Positions 53,866 through 63,830 of a stretch of DNA of 64,000 bases are shown one piece after another. Position 1 is the stretch's first letter; each line of letters opens with the position of its first letter. The DNA lies in NCBI GenBank assembly GCA_945910005.1, contig OX246749.1, forward strand, positions 34,374,084 through 34,438,083, given 5' to 3'. Source of the stretch: Isoperla grammatica. Its lineage: Eukaryota > Arthropoda > Insecta > Plecoptera > Perlodidae. A model generated the notes under the pieces. The model did not search any database. It was not told the origin of the DNA and saw nothing but the letters and a program-made list of their open reading frames with translations. The position numbers were made by a program, and so were the translations under genes.

Positions 53866-56441
53866 CGCATAGATGCGCACCTAGAGCAAGTGCAAGCGCA
53901 CCTAGAGGGAGTGCATGCATACCTAGAGCCAGTGCATGCGCACCTAGAGCAAGTGCATGCATACCTAGAGCAAGTGCATGCGCACCTAGAGCAAGTGCAT
54001 GCATACCTAGAGCCAGTGCATGCGCACCTAGAGCCAGTGCATGCGTACCTAGAGTGAGTGCATGCGCACCTAGAGTGAGTGCATGCGCACCTAGAGTGAG
54101 TGCATGCATACCTAGAGCCAGTGCATGCGCACCTAGAGCAAGTGCATGCATACCTAGAGCCAGTGCATGCGCACCATAAGCCAGTGCATGCGTACCTAGA
54201 GTGAGTGCATGCGCACCTAGAGTGAGTGCATGCGCACCTAGAGTGAGTGCATGCGCACCTAGAGTGAGTGCATGCACACCTAGAGGGAGTGCATGCGCAC
54301 CTAGAGCGAGTGCATGCGCACCTAGAGCCAGTGCATGCGCACCTAGAGCCAGTGCATGCGTACCTAGAGCAGTTGCATGGGCACCTAGAGTGAGTGCATG
54401 CGCACCTAGAGAGAGTGTATGCGCACCTAGAGCCAGTGCATGCGTACCTAGAGCCTGTCATCCGCACCCAGAGCCAGTGCATGCGCACCTAGAGCGAGTG
54501 CATGCGCACCCAGAGCCAGTGCATGCGCACCTAGAGTGAGTGCATGAACCCTAGAGGGAGTGAATGCGCACCTAGAGGGAGTGCATGCACACCTAGAGCC
54601 AGTGCATGCGCACCTAGAGGGAGTGCATGCACACCTAGAGCGAGTGCATGCGCACCTAGAGCCAGTGCATGCGCACCTAGAGGGAGTGCATGCATACCTA
54701 GAGACAGTGCATGCGCACCTAGAGATGGCATGCGCACCTATAGCCAGTGCATGCGTACCTAGAGCCTGTGCATGCGCACCTAGAGCCAGTGCATGCGCAC
54801 CTAGAGTGAGTGCATGCGTACCTAGAGCCAGTGCATGCGCACCTAGAGTGAGTGCATGCGCACCTAGAGTGAGTGCATGCGCACCTAGAGCCAGTTGATG
54901 CACACCTAGAGTGAGTGCATGCGCACCTAGAGGGAGTGCATGCGCACCTAGAGCCAGTGCATGCACACCTAGAGCGAGTGCATGCGCACCTAGAGTGAGT
55001 GCATGCGCACCTAGAGCCAGTGTACGCGCACCTAGAGCCAGTGCATGCGCACCTAGAGCCAGTGCACGTGCACCTAGAGAGTGCATGCGCACCTAGAGCC
55101 AGTGCATGCGCACCTAGAGCAGTTGCATGGGCACCTAGAGCAGTTGCATGGGCACCTAGAGTGAGTGCATGCACACCTAGAGCCAGTGCACGTGCACCTA
55201 GAGGGAGTGCATGCGTACCTAGAGCCAGTGCATGGGCACCTAGAGCGAGTGCATGCGCACCTAGAGCCAGTGCATGCGTACCTAGAGCCTGTGCATGTGC
55301 ACCTAGAGCCAGTGCATGCGCACCTAGAGTGAGTGCATGCGTACCTAGAGCCAGTGCATGCGCACCTAGAGTGAGTGCATGCGCACCTAGAGTGAGTGCA
55401 TGCGCACCTAGAGCCAGTTGATGCGCACCTAGAGTGAGTGCATGCGCACCTAGAGGGAGTGCATGCGCACCTAGAGCCAGTGCATGCACACCTAGAGAGT
55501 GCATGCGCACCTAGAGCCAGTGCATGCACACCTAGAGCCAGTGCACGTGCACCTAGAGGGAGTGCATGCGTACCTAGAGCCAGTGCATGCGCACCTAGAG
55601 CGAGTGCATGCGCACCTAGAGCCAGTGCATGCGTACCTAGAGCCTGTGCATGCGCACCTAGAGCCAGTGCATGCGCACCTAGAGTGAGTGCATGCGTACC
55701 TAGAGCCAGTGCATGCGCACCTAGAGTGAGTGCATGCGCACCTAGAGTGAGTGCATGCGCACCTAGAGCCAGTTGATGCGCACCTAGAGTGAGTGCATGC
55801 GCACCTAGAGGGAGTGCATGCGCACCTAGAGCCAGTGCATGCACACCTAGAGAGTGCATGCGCACCTAGAGCCAGTGCATGCACACCTAGAGCGAGTGCA
55901 TGCGCACCTAGAGCCAGTGCATGCATGCGCACCTAGAGCCAGTGCACGTGCACCTAGAGAGTGCATGCGCACCTAGAGCCAGTGCATGCGCACCTAGAGC
56001 AGTTGCATGGGCACCTAGAGTGAGTGCATGCACACCTAGAGCCAGTGCACGTGCACCTAGAGGGAGTGCATGCGTACCTAGAGCCAGTGCATGCGCACCT
56101 AGAGCGAGTGCATGCGCACCTAGAGCCAGTGCATGCGTACCTAGAGCCTGTGCATGCGCACCTAGAGCCAGTGCATGCGCACCTAGAGTGAGTGCATGCG
56201 TACCTAGAGCCAGTGCATGCGCACCTAGAGTGAGTGCATGCGCACCTAGAGCCAGTTGATGCGCACCTAGAGTGAGTGCATGCGCACCTAGAGGGAGTGC
56301 ATGCGCACCTAGAGCCAGTGCATGCACACCTAGAGAGTGCATGCGCACCTAGAGCCAGTGCATGCACACCTAGAGCGAGTGCATGCGCACCTAGAGCCAG
56401 TGCATGCGCACCTAGAGTGAGTGTATGTACTGCATGCGTAC
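53866..56441. repeat. 21-bp minisatellite downstream of SETDB1, about 120 copies
   Basis: The unit is CCAGTGCATGCGCACCTAGAG with variants at a few positions. Higher-order blocks are marked by the variant CCAGTTGATG near 54891, 55411, 55770 and 56250. Because 21 is a multiple of three, long Ala/His/Leu or Cys/Thr/Ser frames appear in all six frames and are artefacts. The minus-strand unit, CTCTAGGTGCGCATGCACTGG, resembles the stop-codon context of SETDB1. Confidence 0.97.
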
Positions 56442-56648
56442 CTAGAGCAGACGGCCTCGGCACTCGGAAGAGCCGCACTGGCAGACGAGCTTCTTGTTGG
56501 GCACCGAGCCAATGTCGTAGTTGTAGTCCCAGGTGAGCTCGGTGCCGGCCGGGATGTACGAGAGCGCAAAGAACGCAACCCACGGGAAGCGAAGGTCGTG
56601 CGTGTCCACAAACACGTTCTGAACAAACACGTTGGGGGTGCACGAGTG
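56442..56648 (-). CDS. SETDB1: SETDB1 terminal exon (SET C-terminal lobe and post-SET)
   Basis: Begins [20 protein letters not shown], continues [20 protein letters not shown] and ends [13 protein letters not shown] and TAG (56442-56444). His-Ser-Cys completes the AdoMet-binding N-H-S-C motif begun in the previous exon. Tyr in WDYNYD is the conserved catalytic-site region, and the C-x-C-x4-C cysteines form the post-SET zinc site. The exon is 69 codons, phase 0. Confidence 0.97.
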   Translation of the reverse strand, partial: HSCTPNVFVQNVFVDTHDLRFPWVAFFALSYIPAGTELTWDYNYDIGSVPNKKLVCQCGSSECRGRLL

Positions 56649-59600
56649 CTGCGGACACACAGGGGCGGTATTACTACGTGCGCCATCGTACATAAATACA
56701 CAGATAAATCAACACACAGGGCGGTATTACTACATGCGCCGTCGTACATAAATACACAGATAAATCAATCAATATATCCACTCACGTTGAGGTACCGGCC
56801 TATGTTGCCGTTAGTCTTGGCGTCCATGATGTAGACGTTCCCGTCCTCCTCGAAGTATCTCCGTATCGAGGTGAAGCTCAGCGGTCTCTCGTCGTCTCCG
56901 TCGTCCGGGCCCTCATCGCTGTCGACCGGTGTCGGCTCGTCGGCCGGGGCGAAGCGCTGCGGCTTGCGAGCTGTCGACCGTACACACACACCATCAGGGT
57001 CACTGTTCACTGTTCTCACACAACCACAACTAGGCCTATAGTATAATGTAGGGATAGAATCCAGGGCCCGGATTCACAAGAGGTCCTAACCCTACAAACA
57101 TTTTTCGCTTCTGAGGTTATCCTGAGGACTACCCTTACAGGATAAGAGGTACTCCTCAGGACACAGACACAGACGACACAGAGCTCAAATGAGATACTTT
57201 ATCTTAAAAATTATACCTATTCGACAATGATAGCTGGTAAAACTACAATAACACAGCAAATTTAATTTATTTTTCAAACACTGGTTATTTTCTTACAGCA
57301 ATTTCAAATGATACACGAACACATGAAATAAAGATCTGAATAAATTACTACAGTCGCCTCCCTATTTGAAAGCAAGCAGGGAAGTTCTGCCTGTAGTCTA
57401 CCTGAAAGGCAGAGTAAACTGAATAAATTTAAAAAGTTTCCTCCGTGGGCCATCCTGAAAGGTAATCTGAGGGTAATTTCCTGTTAGGGCAGGCTACAGG
57501 TAGTCCGACGGAAGTCCTGCCTATGCTTTACCCGAAAGGTACAGAAAATCACTTCCTCAGGATATCAAATGTTTGTAGGGAAGTATTTTATATTAACGTG
57601 TAAATTGTGCAGCTCCGATGTACAAGACAGGGCACATCTTTTTAGATGTGCTGCCCTCAAGGTTTTTATCGACTCCCTGCCCAATGATATGAGCAGGCCA
57701 GAAAAGGAAGCAGTTTTATATTGGATAGTAAGACAAAAGAATGGCTGAAAAAGCCATCTTGGCACAAGAAGGAAAAAAAAAAAAAAAAAAAAATTTTTCT
57801 GGTCTTAACTCTAAGACTGGCCTAAGTTTGGACCTCTTGCAAAACCAGAACCAGATCACACGAAGAAGTTACTAATTCCTGGTGAGAACACGGACACAAT
57901 GGCCATTCCAATAATATGTTTTAAAATCTGATCTAAGATATTTTCCTGGATTCATAAGAGATTCAAAGTTAGGTCGGTCTTAGAGATAAGACTAAAAAAA
58001 TACTTAGGACCTCTTGTGAATTCGGGCCCAGCAGCTTCCCTTCGCATTCGAGAGTTGAAAGTACGCAACAAAGACGTAATACAAAAATAATGAGATGTTT
58101 TGCGACACGAGGTCTTGATCACCCGGGAGGAAGACGGACGACTTTTGCCAGTGTCAACAGTCCTATTAATTAGGGGTGTGCGAGTAGCACTTTTCCAAAT
58201 CGAGTCGAGTTCAAGTAGTAAAAAACTCTCGAGTTTCGAGTAGTGCCTGAATATAATAAAAAGATACAGGAAAGGAATAACTGCCGGTAGAGGACTAGGC
58301 AGACTAGACCTAGGACCCCATCTAAGCTACCACCGAGTTGACCTAGGCTAGGCCTTGGCCTAAAAGCTGTCCCTGGGGCCTAAGCCTATCTGGGGCCAGG
58401 CCTAAAACCATATACTGTAATTTGTTCAATATTATTGTCTCCCTAGGCCTAAGGCTCAATAGATGCTAAATTCTGCCAACTGGGTCTAGGCCTACGTGAT
58501 CTAGACAAGGAAAGTACTAAGGCTTGGCCTAGGTCTTGGGCCTTGGGATAGGCTATGCTCGAAGCATGGCCAAATGCTAGGCCTAGAACTAGGCCTACAC
58601 TGTACACGCGGACCTGGCACAGGAGAAGGACTTTAAGAGAAACAATAGAACTACAGTGTAATCTGTTTTGCAGATGGGTTGTCAGATGGCCACTTTTGTT
58701 TTTGTGCGACCATGTTGGCGAGTGTATGTGTGTGTGTGAGTGCATGTGTATCGAGTAGTAACTACTCGATCAAACTCGACTTTTCGAGTACTCGCACAAC
58801 CCTACTATTAATAACTGATACCATCCCATACCCGTTCTACTAACGTTAGTTCTTAATACTAAGAGACACTTGTTACGTAGACATCCCGAAACAACCGAGT
58901 ACCCGATGCAAACAAGTATCTTCCTATCGCTCGACAGGTTGTCACTCACCGTTCTCGTCCTCTTCGTCACTGACGACGATGGTCTCGTCGTCATCGACGC
59001 CCGAGTCCGCAGCGCCTGACAACAACAACAACAACACACGTACGTCAGACAGAGTCTACGCTCTCTAATGGCCAATGAACAAGTGTTCGTGGCGGTTCAA
59101 GTTTCAATACTATAGGTAACATACAGTCCTAGGTGCATTACTAACAGTTAAAACTAAAGTTAAATTAAGTTGCACACAAAGTTCTTGTGGTGTAGACGTA
59201 AGATGAAATACAAAGCTTAAAAGTAAATGAAAGGGATGTTTGTGGACTCACCCCTCCTCGCGTCGTCCGTCTGCCTCTCTCTGCCGCCCGTCCTGTCCTT
59301 GGAGAGTTTCCCCTTCCGCTGTCCGTCTCCGTTCTTCTCCTCGCTGCTTCCCTTTTCTGCCATCCTCTTCCGCAGCCTGAAACGAACACACAATCACACG
59401 CAACCCAACAGTCTTCTAGTTCCTACCGTCTACTTCAAGCAGGTTCATTGGGAATAATTTATGAATTGGATACATCTGTAAAATTGTGTTGTAAACTCAG
59501 CGGACATGACTAACGCACTCTACTAAGGGGAAGACTGTGCATTCTACTAAGGGGAAGACTGTGCACATTTATGAATGTGTGAAGGAATGCCAGGAATCTG

Positions 59601-62600
59601 TTGATTTTAGTTCAAACTGGGGTGGGGAAGGGGGGACTATGTTCATTATGGGGCGTTCCGGCCACTGAGCACTGCCTCCTGGAAGTCACCGGAAACCCCT
59701 CGGGGAGACAGTGCACTATTTATTGAATCGGGAAAATATCCAACGATTCGGAAAAGAAGCCAAATAGTTTTACCAATGAACTAGAAATGGTTTTTGTTGA
59801 AAGTTTGTAGCCAACCCCGCCGTGCTTGCTTTGTCCTGAAAAGATATCTCCCCGAGTGTGAAACACGGCATCCCCCCCCCCCCCCCCCCCCCCCCGAAGA
59901 AGAAGATTGGAGAGAGCGTCCGCCCACTTATTATTTTAGAAATTAAGCCTGTTTGTAGTGTGTCCAATATTCACCGCCCCCTGTGCTACGTGTACCGACG
60001 CCAGCTTACCTGGTGGAGCTGCGAGTGTCGATGCCGGAAGCCTTGACCTTGGGACAGACGAGGGGTTGGAAGTCTTCGTCAGAGTCTCTCGCCCTCTCTT
60101 CCTCGCCCTCGTCTTCGCTCGCCTCCTTCTTCTCTGTGAACACAAGCGGGCGACGTCATACTCGCAGCCGGGGAAACTTCACATCACATTAAACTATTTA
60201 AATTACAGTTTACCCCCTGTAAGTCTAAAAATCCCAATGAGATTACACCATTTTGAATTTTAAGAACATTAACACTAAGCATTATACCCTTCAATCAATG
60301 ATTTGAATTAACAGCTAGTTTAATCAAACAGGGTGTTCTGTATTAGTTTGAGAAATGCTACTACGACCATTGTAATAGGAAGGGAGCGCTGCCCAAGGCA
60401 ACGTCACAGCACACTGTTAAGTACGTTAAGAAGGTGGATACCTTCTTTATATATTTTGTTTTGTGATAGATAAGCAGATTCAAATCATGATTGTAATTTG
60501 ATCAATTCTGAAGTACGAATATAATATAGGCTACCTACTAAAATAAATATATTTCAAAGTGCATGTCTAAGTCTACACTTATACACAGTAGATACAACAG
60601 AATGTAAAAAACCGACCCGGCTGGGAATCGAACCCAAGTCTCCTACTTGCGAGCACTTGAGGCGGGCACTTTTACACTGAGCTACAGAGTTGGAGACCAG
60701 AGTTCAATTCCAAGGGGAGTCGGTGTTTAATTCTGTATTATATAACATCCTACTGGCTTACTATAACAACTGTATTTCACATTTTTACAAAAGTCTAAGT
60801 TTAGGTTATGAAAGTAGGTGCCAATCGGCTGGAATGGTATAATGTGAGGAAAGGATCCAACAGCTTACCTTCGTGTAAGATGACGGATTTGAGAGTTTGA
60901 AGTACACATAAAAAACACAATACAAATATAACGAGACGTTTCGACCGAGGTCTTGTTCACTCGAGAGAAGAATGGCTACTGCAAATTCTTCTCTCGAGTG
61001 AACAAGACCTCGGTCGAAACGTCTCGTTATATTTGTATTGTGTTTTTTATGAGTACTTCAAACTCTCAAATCCGTCATCTTACACGAAGGTAAGCTGTTG
61101 GATCTTTTCCTCACATTATATACCAAGTCTAGGTTTACAGTTGATAGGCCTACTGCATGCACACTACGGAACTACAGCAGTTTACTACAAACCAGTACAG
61201 CAAATGTGTCCAGCCAGCCTACGAGACAACTACTACTCTAGCACTACTAAAGCGTGTCCAATGAAGGCAGCAGCTTATGACTTGCACAGAATTAAAACGA
61301 CTTTGTACGTGCCTTGAAAACGCCTCGGGCCTTCGTTTATTACGAGCACCGTTGCTTCCGTTAGCGTTGCAAGGACGACAACAAAGCCGTCAAAACTCTG
61401 CCATGCCAGTAAGACATCCGCCCGCATACGGGGAACTTACGTCCGCTAATCTCCGCCGGAAGAGTCGATTCGTGCGTCGACGTTTTAGCTCTTGGATTCC
61501 GGGGGCGGTTGAACCGAAATGTCGGCGGGGGACAATATGATCTTACGAGACAATCGGCTGTGATACAGAGGTCACAGGATTGGCGGGTCGAGGGAGAACT
61601 ATTACTTTCATAAGTTACACGACACCCTTCACCCGAGTGTTTACAAGACATAAAAACCTCCACACCTTTACACAAAAAAACAGTACTAGCACCATTCTTT
61701 TGTATCCTTTCCAGTTACCCAATGCCAACTTGAGCCGGCTGAAATACCCCAGATATATACAACCAACACGAACATAGCTCTATTCCCGACACACAAGAAC
61801 CAGCAACTCTCCCCGTTCGTGAACAGACCCCAATCATCCCACCATAGACGCACATGTCCACCACAATATCGATGTCAGAAAATGTCTCTAAGGATGAATC
61901 CTCTAAAAACAGCTTTAGTTTCGAGCAAGTTAACCAGTTCAGTGGCGGCTTTCCCTCGCGCTTGCCGTGCGCGTAGTGGCGACTTATTTCCCCACGCTAC
62001 TTGAGTGCAGTCGGTCGTAAGACCTCCTTCCCTACAAACACGTGTTTCTGACAGCATTTCATTACATGTAGTTCTATCTAGCGGAAAAAGATTGAACTAA
62101 ATTCTTTGCAGAGAGTGCGGGAAAATTTTAAAGCGTGACTCGTCACGGCCACTGTGGGAGCGATTTCAAAATACTTATGACGAGATATTACGTCCAAGGC
62201 GCTACTGGGATATAACCGGCGTGACGGAATATCTCGTCATGACCACGGAACTGGTTAAAGAATAATATTATTAATAGTAATGTTATTGTTGTTGTTTGAC
62301 GAAGGTTTTCAGAGCCACAGGTAGATGACTGCCTAGGCTTTTCGGTTATGCTCCGATGTGATGTGATGCAGCTGTTGGCCCTGAAAAGGACCTCGTCTTG
62401 CATCACCACCAACGTCGATGAAACGTCGCAAGACTAGATCCTTTTAAGGATCAGAGAATAATGAATAAAAAATAATCAATAAAACAAGCCGGTAGCCAAA
62501 CATGCCGGTGACCACGACAAACCGTTCAATGACTGCTACAAAGCAACAGTTGTGAGGTCCCTGCCTAGCAACTGTACAGACATAGAGTTACGGAGATGGG

Positions 62601-63455
62601 AGCTAGCTTACCAGTGGATTACTAACTCCAGAATCCCTCCTAACCTAAACCTGCGGTAAGCTGATCCCTCTCTTCCCAACTCCACGTACCAACAGTGACC
62701 TGTAAATAGTATAATTAGTATAGATAGTGTAAATAGTGTAAATAGTAGAATTAGCGCGTATAATTTAAATTTACCGGAAGTTCTCTATGTCAACCGGAAG
62801 TGAGGTAGTCTCGACCATACCGGAAGTCACGCGACAATAGAGACTTCCGACCCAGTCTTTCCTCCACCTTCGTCGGGTGATCAAGGCCACGTCAGGCCGA
62901 AACCGTCTCGACGTTTTGTATACATCTTGTTTTGTGTTTCTATCTACTCCGAAGGCCGCAACTACTACCAGGTAAGCTGTTGGTTCCTTCCTATCCTTCC
63001 CCCCAAGCTCAATAAAAAATCAAATCATATCAGAGAATAATAATCTTTTTTATCTTGTATCTAGTGTTGTTTGTTATTACATATATTGTGATTTTATTTT
63101 GTATTATTGTATCGCACTTGTGGGGCAATGCCCTGTTGCTGATAAATAAACCCGAAATGAAATGAAATAACCTGCCTGAGCCTACGCAGTCATCTATGTC
63201 AATACAAGACAGAAAGACACGTTGTGGACATGTGCGTCTAGGCCAAGCGAGCGTGCGAGATGCTGGTGCGGACGTACTTGCTCTAGACGACCTCTTTGAC
63301 CTCTGCTTGCCTTTATCCCCCCCTCCGGGCGCGTCCTCGTCCGCGTCATCGCCCCCCCACCGCTTCACCTGCTCCTCGTACCCCTCCTTCAAGCGCTCCA
63401 CAACCTCGATGTAATCCAGCTCTGCCAGGTAGTCGTCACCGTAGTTCTTGCCGCT
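56442..63455 (-). CDS. SETDB1: SETDB1/eggless-type histone H3K9 methyltransferase, 3' half (span; exons listed separately)
   Basis: Six exons (63278-63455, 60010-60133, 59252-59376, 58950-59015, 56786-56970, 56442-56648) join in phase to 885 bases: 294 residues plus TAG. The order is the second part of the split SET domain's N-terminal lobe ([19 protein letters not shown]), a long Lys-, Glu- and Asp-rich insertion typical of this family, then [38 protein letters not shown] and the post-SET cysteines [10 protein letters not shown]. Members of the family transfer methyl groups from S-adenosylmethionine to histone H3 lysine 9 in the nucleus and silence transposons. Tudor, methyl-CpG-binding and pre-SET parts would lie in exons beyond 64000. 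All SET signature residues visible here are intact. Confidence 0.95.
56655..56767. repeat. Tandem duplication of about 56 bp in a SETDB1 intron
   Basis: GGCGGTATTACTAC-TGCGCC and CGTACATAAATACACAGATA occur twice in a row. The duplication includes the branch and pyrimidine region next to the acceptor of the terminal exon. Confidence 0.9.
56786..56970 (-). CDS. SETDB1: SETDB1 penultimate exon
   Basis: Starts in phase 1 ([20 protein letters not shown]), passes through an acidic tract, and ends [28 protein letters not shown] at donor GTGAGT. It re-enters the SET fold after the family-specific insertion. Confidence 0.95.
57064..58030. mobile_element. DNA element with termini GGCCCGGATTCACAAGAGG
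   Basis: The left end (57066 on) GGCCCGGATTCACAAGAGGT is complementary to the right end ACCTCTTGTGAATTCGGGCC (about 58009-58028). CAG flanks both sides and may be a short target duplication. It encloses a LINE tail (57671-57793). No transposase frame. A fragment of it is at 51140-51310. Confidence 0.65.
57671..57793 (+). pseudogene. C-terminal end of a retrotransposon ORF, copy 2, with poly(A)
   Basis: [20 protein letters not shown], then RQKNG and TGA at 57746-57748, followed by GCCATCTTGGCACAAGAAGG and an A run of about 22 bases. It matches 6001-6078. Confidence 0.62.
58045..58150 (-). mobile_element. Penelope-like terminal repeat fragment
   Basis: The minus strand shows GGGTGATCAAGACCTCG, GTCGCAAAACATCTC and TTGTATTACG, aligned with 25690-25745. 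The GTCGAAAC core has decayed to GTCGCAAAAC. Confidence 0.55.
58171..58804. mobile_element. hAT-type non-autonomous element, 634 bp
   Basis: The termini TAGGGGTGTGCGAGTA and TACTCGCACAACCCTA are flanked by the exact 8-bp duplication CTATTAAT (58163-58170 and 58805-58812). The ends are built from CGAGTAGT/ACTCGA words. It resembles the element at 32577 in its termini but not internally. Confidence 0.92.
58950..59015 (-). CDS. SETDB1: SETDB1 small acidic exon
   Basis: Sixty-six bases encoding [20 protein letters not shown], phase 1 at both ends, donor G then [15 protein letters not shown] resembles a SUMO-interacting motif (hydrophobic core followed by acidic residues), but that reading is an inference. 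An AAC-rich tract lies just upstream of the acceptor. Confidence 0.9.
59252..59376 (-). CDS. SETDB1: SETDB1 Lys/Glu-rich exon
   Basis: Begins in phase 2 ([20 protein letters not shown]) and ends QTDDARRG in phase 1. It belongs to the low-complexity insertion between the two SET lobes. Confidence 0.88.
59377..60009. other. SETDB1 intron with a C run
   Basis: Contains a C run of about 23 bases at 59873-59895 and a short duplication CTACTAAGGGGAAGACTGTG (59520-59570). Confidence 0.6.
60010..60133 (-). CDS. SETDB1: SETDB1 acidic exon
   Basis: Encodes [20 protein letters not shown], then [20 protein letters not shown] and the first bases of an Arg codon. Phase 1 in, phase 2 out (ACCAG then GTAAGC). 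Part of the SET insertion. Confidence 0.9.
60134..60807. other. SETDB1 intron, 5' of the Penelope-like pair, with a tRNA-derived repeat
   Basis: Bases 60606-60690, read on the minus strand, show a box A-like TAGCTCAGTG and a box B GGTTCGATTCC with a T-arm stem. The acceptor stem does not pair, so this is a tRNA-derived SINE or pseudogene and not a tRNA gene. Confidence 0.6.
60808..61125. mobile_element. Head-to-head pair of Penelope-like terminal repeats
   Basis: Arms of roughly 140 bp (about 60830-60975 and 60982-61125) are nearly perfect complements around a short loop (TGGCTACTGCAA). Each contains the complement or copy of GTGAACAAGACCTCGGTCGA and AACGTCTCGTTATATTTG. It matches 25579-25740. 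Confidence 0.8.
61126..62486. other. SETDB1 intron, unassigned
   Basis: No element or exon recognised. A GTTGTTGTTGTT run lies near 62285-62296, resembling the LINE tails elsewhere but without an ORF beside it. Confidence 0.4.
62487..62656 (+). pseudogene. Penelope-like GIY-YIG C-terminal fragment
   Basis: The plus-strand frame [20 protein letters not shown], then [20 protein letters not shown] and a stop TAA, aligned with the minus-strand copy at 25870-26030 (AVAQHAAPCNLAFNGCYKTR and ELRGWELAHQWITKSRLALN). 5'-truncated. Confidence 0.78.
62657..63020 (+). mobile_element. Penelope-like 3' terminal sequence
   Basis: Downstream of the GIY-YIG end come a TAGTGTAAATAG run, CCGGAAGT words, then GGGTGATCAAGGCC, GGCCGAAACCGTCTCGACG (62877-62910) and GGTAAGCTGTTGG (about 62971). 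The order equals that of the 25.6-kb copy. Confidence 0.65.
63021..63277. other. SETDB1 intron end
   Basis: AT-rich. It ends, on the minus strand, at the donor of the exon below. Confidence 0.5.
63278..63455 (-). CDS. SETDB1: SETDB1 exon with the SET N-terminal lobe segment
   Basis: Encodes [35 protein letters not shown], then an Asp/Gly/Lys-rich run ending SKRSSRA and one base. [14 protein letters not shown] is strongly diagnostic of SETDB-type SET domains. Acceptor GTGTCCAG, donor GCAA then GTACGT, phase 0 in and phase 1 out. Confidence 0.95.
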
Positions 63456-63552
63456 CTGGACACACACAAAATGAAAATATCTTAAATTTAAAAAATTACA
63501 GTTTTTTAGTTTATTTTAAAATATTTATTGGAATTTTTTTTATTTATTGGAA

Positions 63553-63830
63553 TTTATTGGAGCGTATCGCAGAGAGAAGACTGAAATGGTTCGGACATGT
63601 CAAGAGGATGGAAAGAGAAAGATTGCCGAGGAGAATGCTAGAACTGGAGATTCCAGGTAGAAGAACGAGAGGAAGACCATCGACAAAGTGAGGAAGGATG
63701 TGGAAATGCGAGGAGGGAACTGGAATGTAGTCGAGGGGGAAGAGTGGTGGCAGGACAGAAGAAGACGGAGAGGCTTATCTTCAATGCCGACCCAGCGCAG
63801 AGTTGGACGTGGCAACAGATGATGATGATG
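63553..63830 (+). pseudogene. LINE 3' end with (GAT)n tail, in a SETDB1 intron
   Basis: AERRLKWFGHVKRMERERLP, then RRTRGRPSTK and stops, with a further Gly/Arg-rich segment and a (GATGAT) tail at about 63819-63831. WFGHVKRM and GRRTRGRP are typical of the C-terminus of non-LTR ORF2. Antisense to SETDB1. Confidence 0.72.

Larger units (their letters stand above)
56971..58949. other. SETDB1 intron with three transposon remnants
   Basis: Holds the inverted-repeat element (57064-58030), a Penelope-like terminal fragment (58045-58150) and a hAT element (58171-58804). Confidence 0.8.

Noticed and set aside
53631..56348. Long open frames of Cys-Thr-Ser-Arg or His-Ala-Leu-Gly repeats on both strands
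   Set aside because: They follow from a 21-bp unit (a multiple of three) without stops. All frames are open equally and no start or splice context supports translation.
52405..56441. Possible CRISPR-like arrays (regular repeats)
   Set aside because: There are no unique spacers and no cas genes, and the DNA is eukaryotic. These are minisatellites.
60606..60690. A functional tRNA gene on the minus strand
   Set aside because: Boxes A and B are present, but the acceptor stem does not pair and the anticodon arm is not well formed. A tRNA-derived repeat fits better.
62877..62910. Calling a hammerhead ribozyme as an annotated RNA gene
   Set aside because: The core is non-canonical and stem I could not be found by eye, so it is kept as a hypothesis only.
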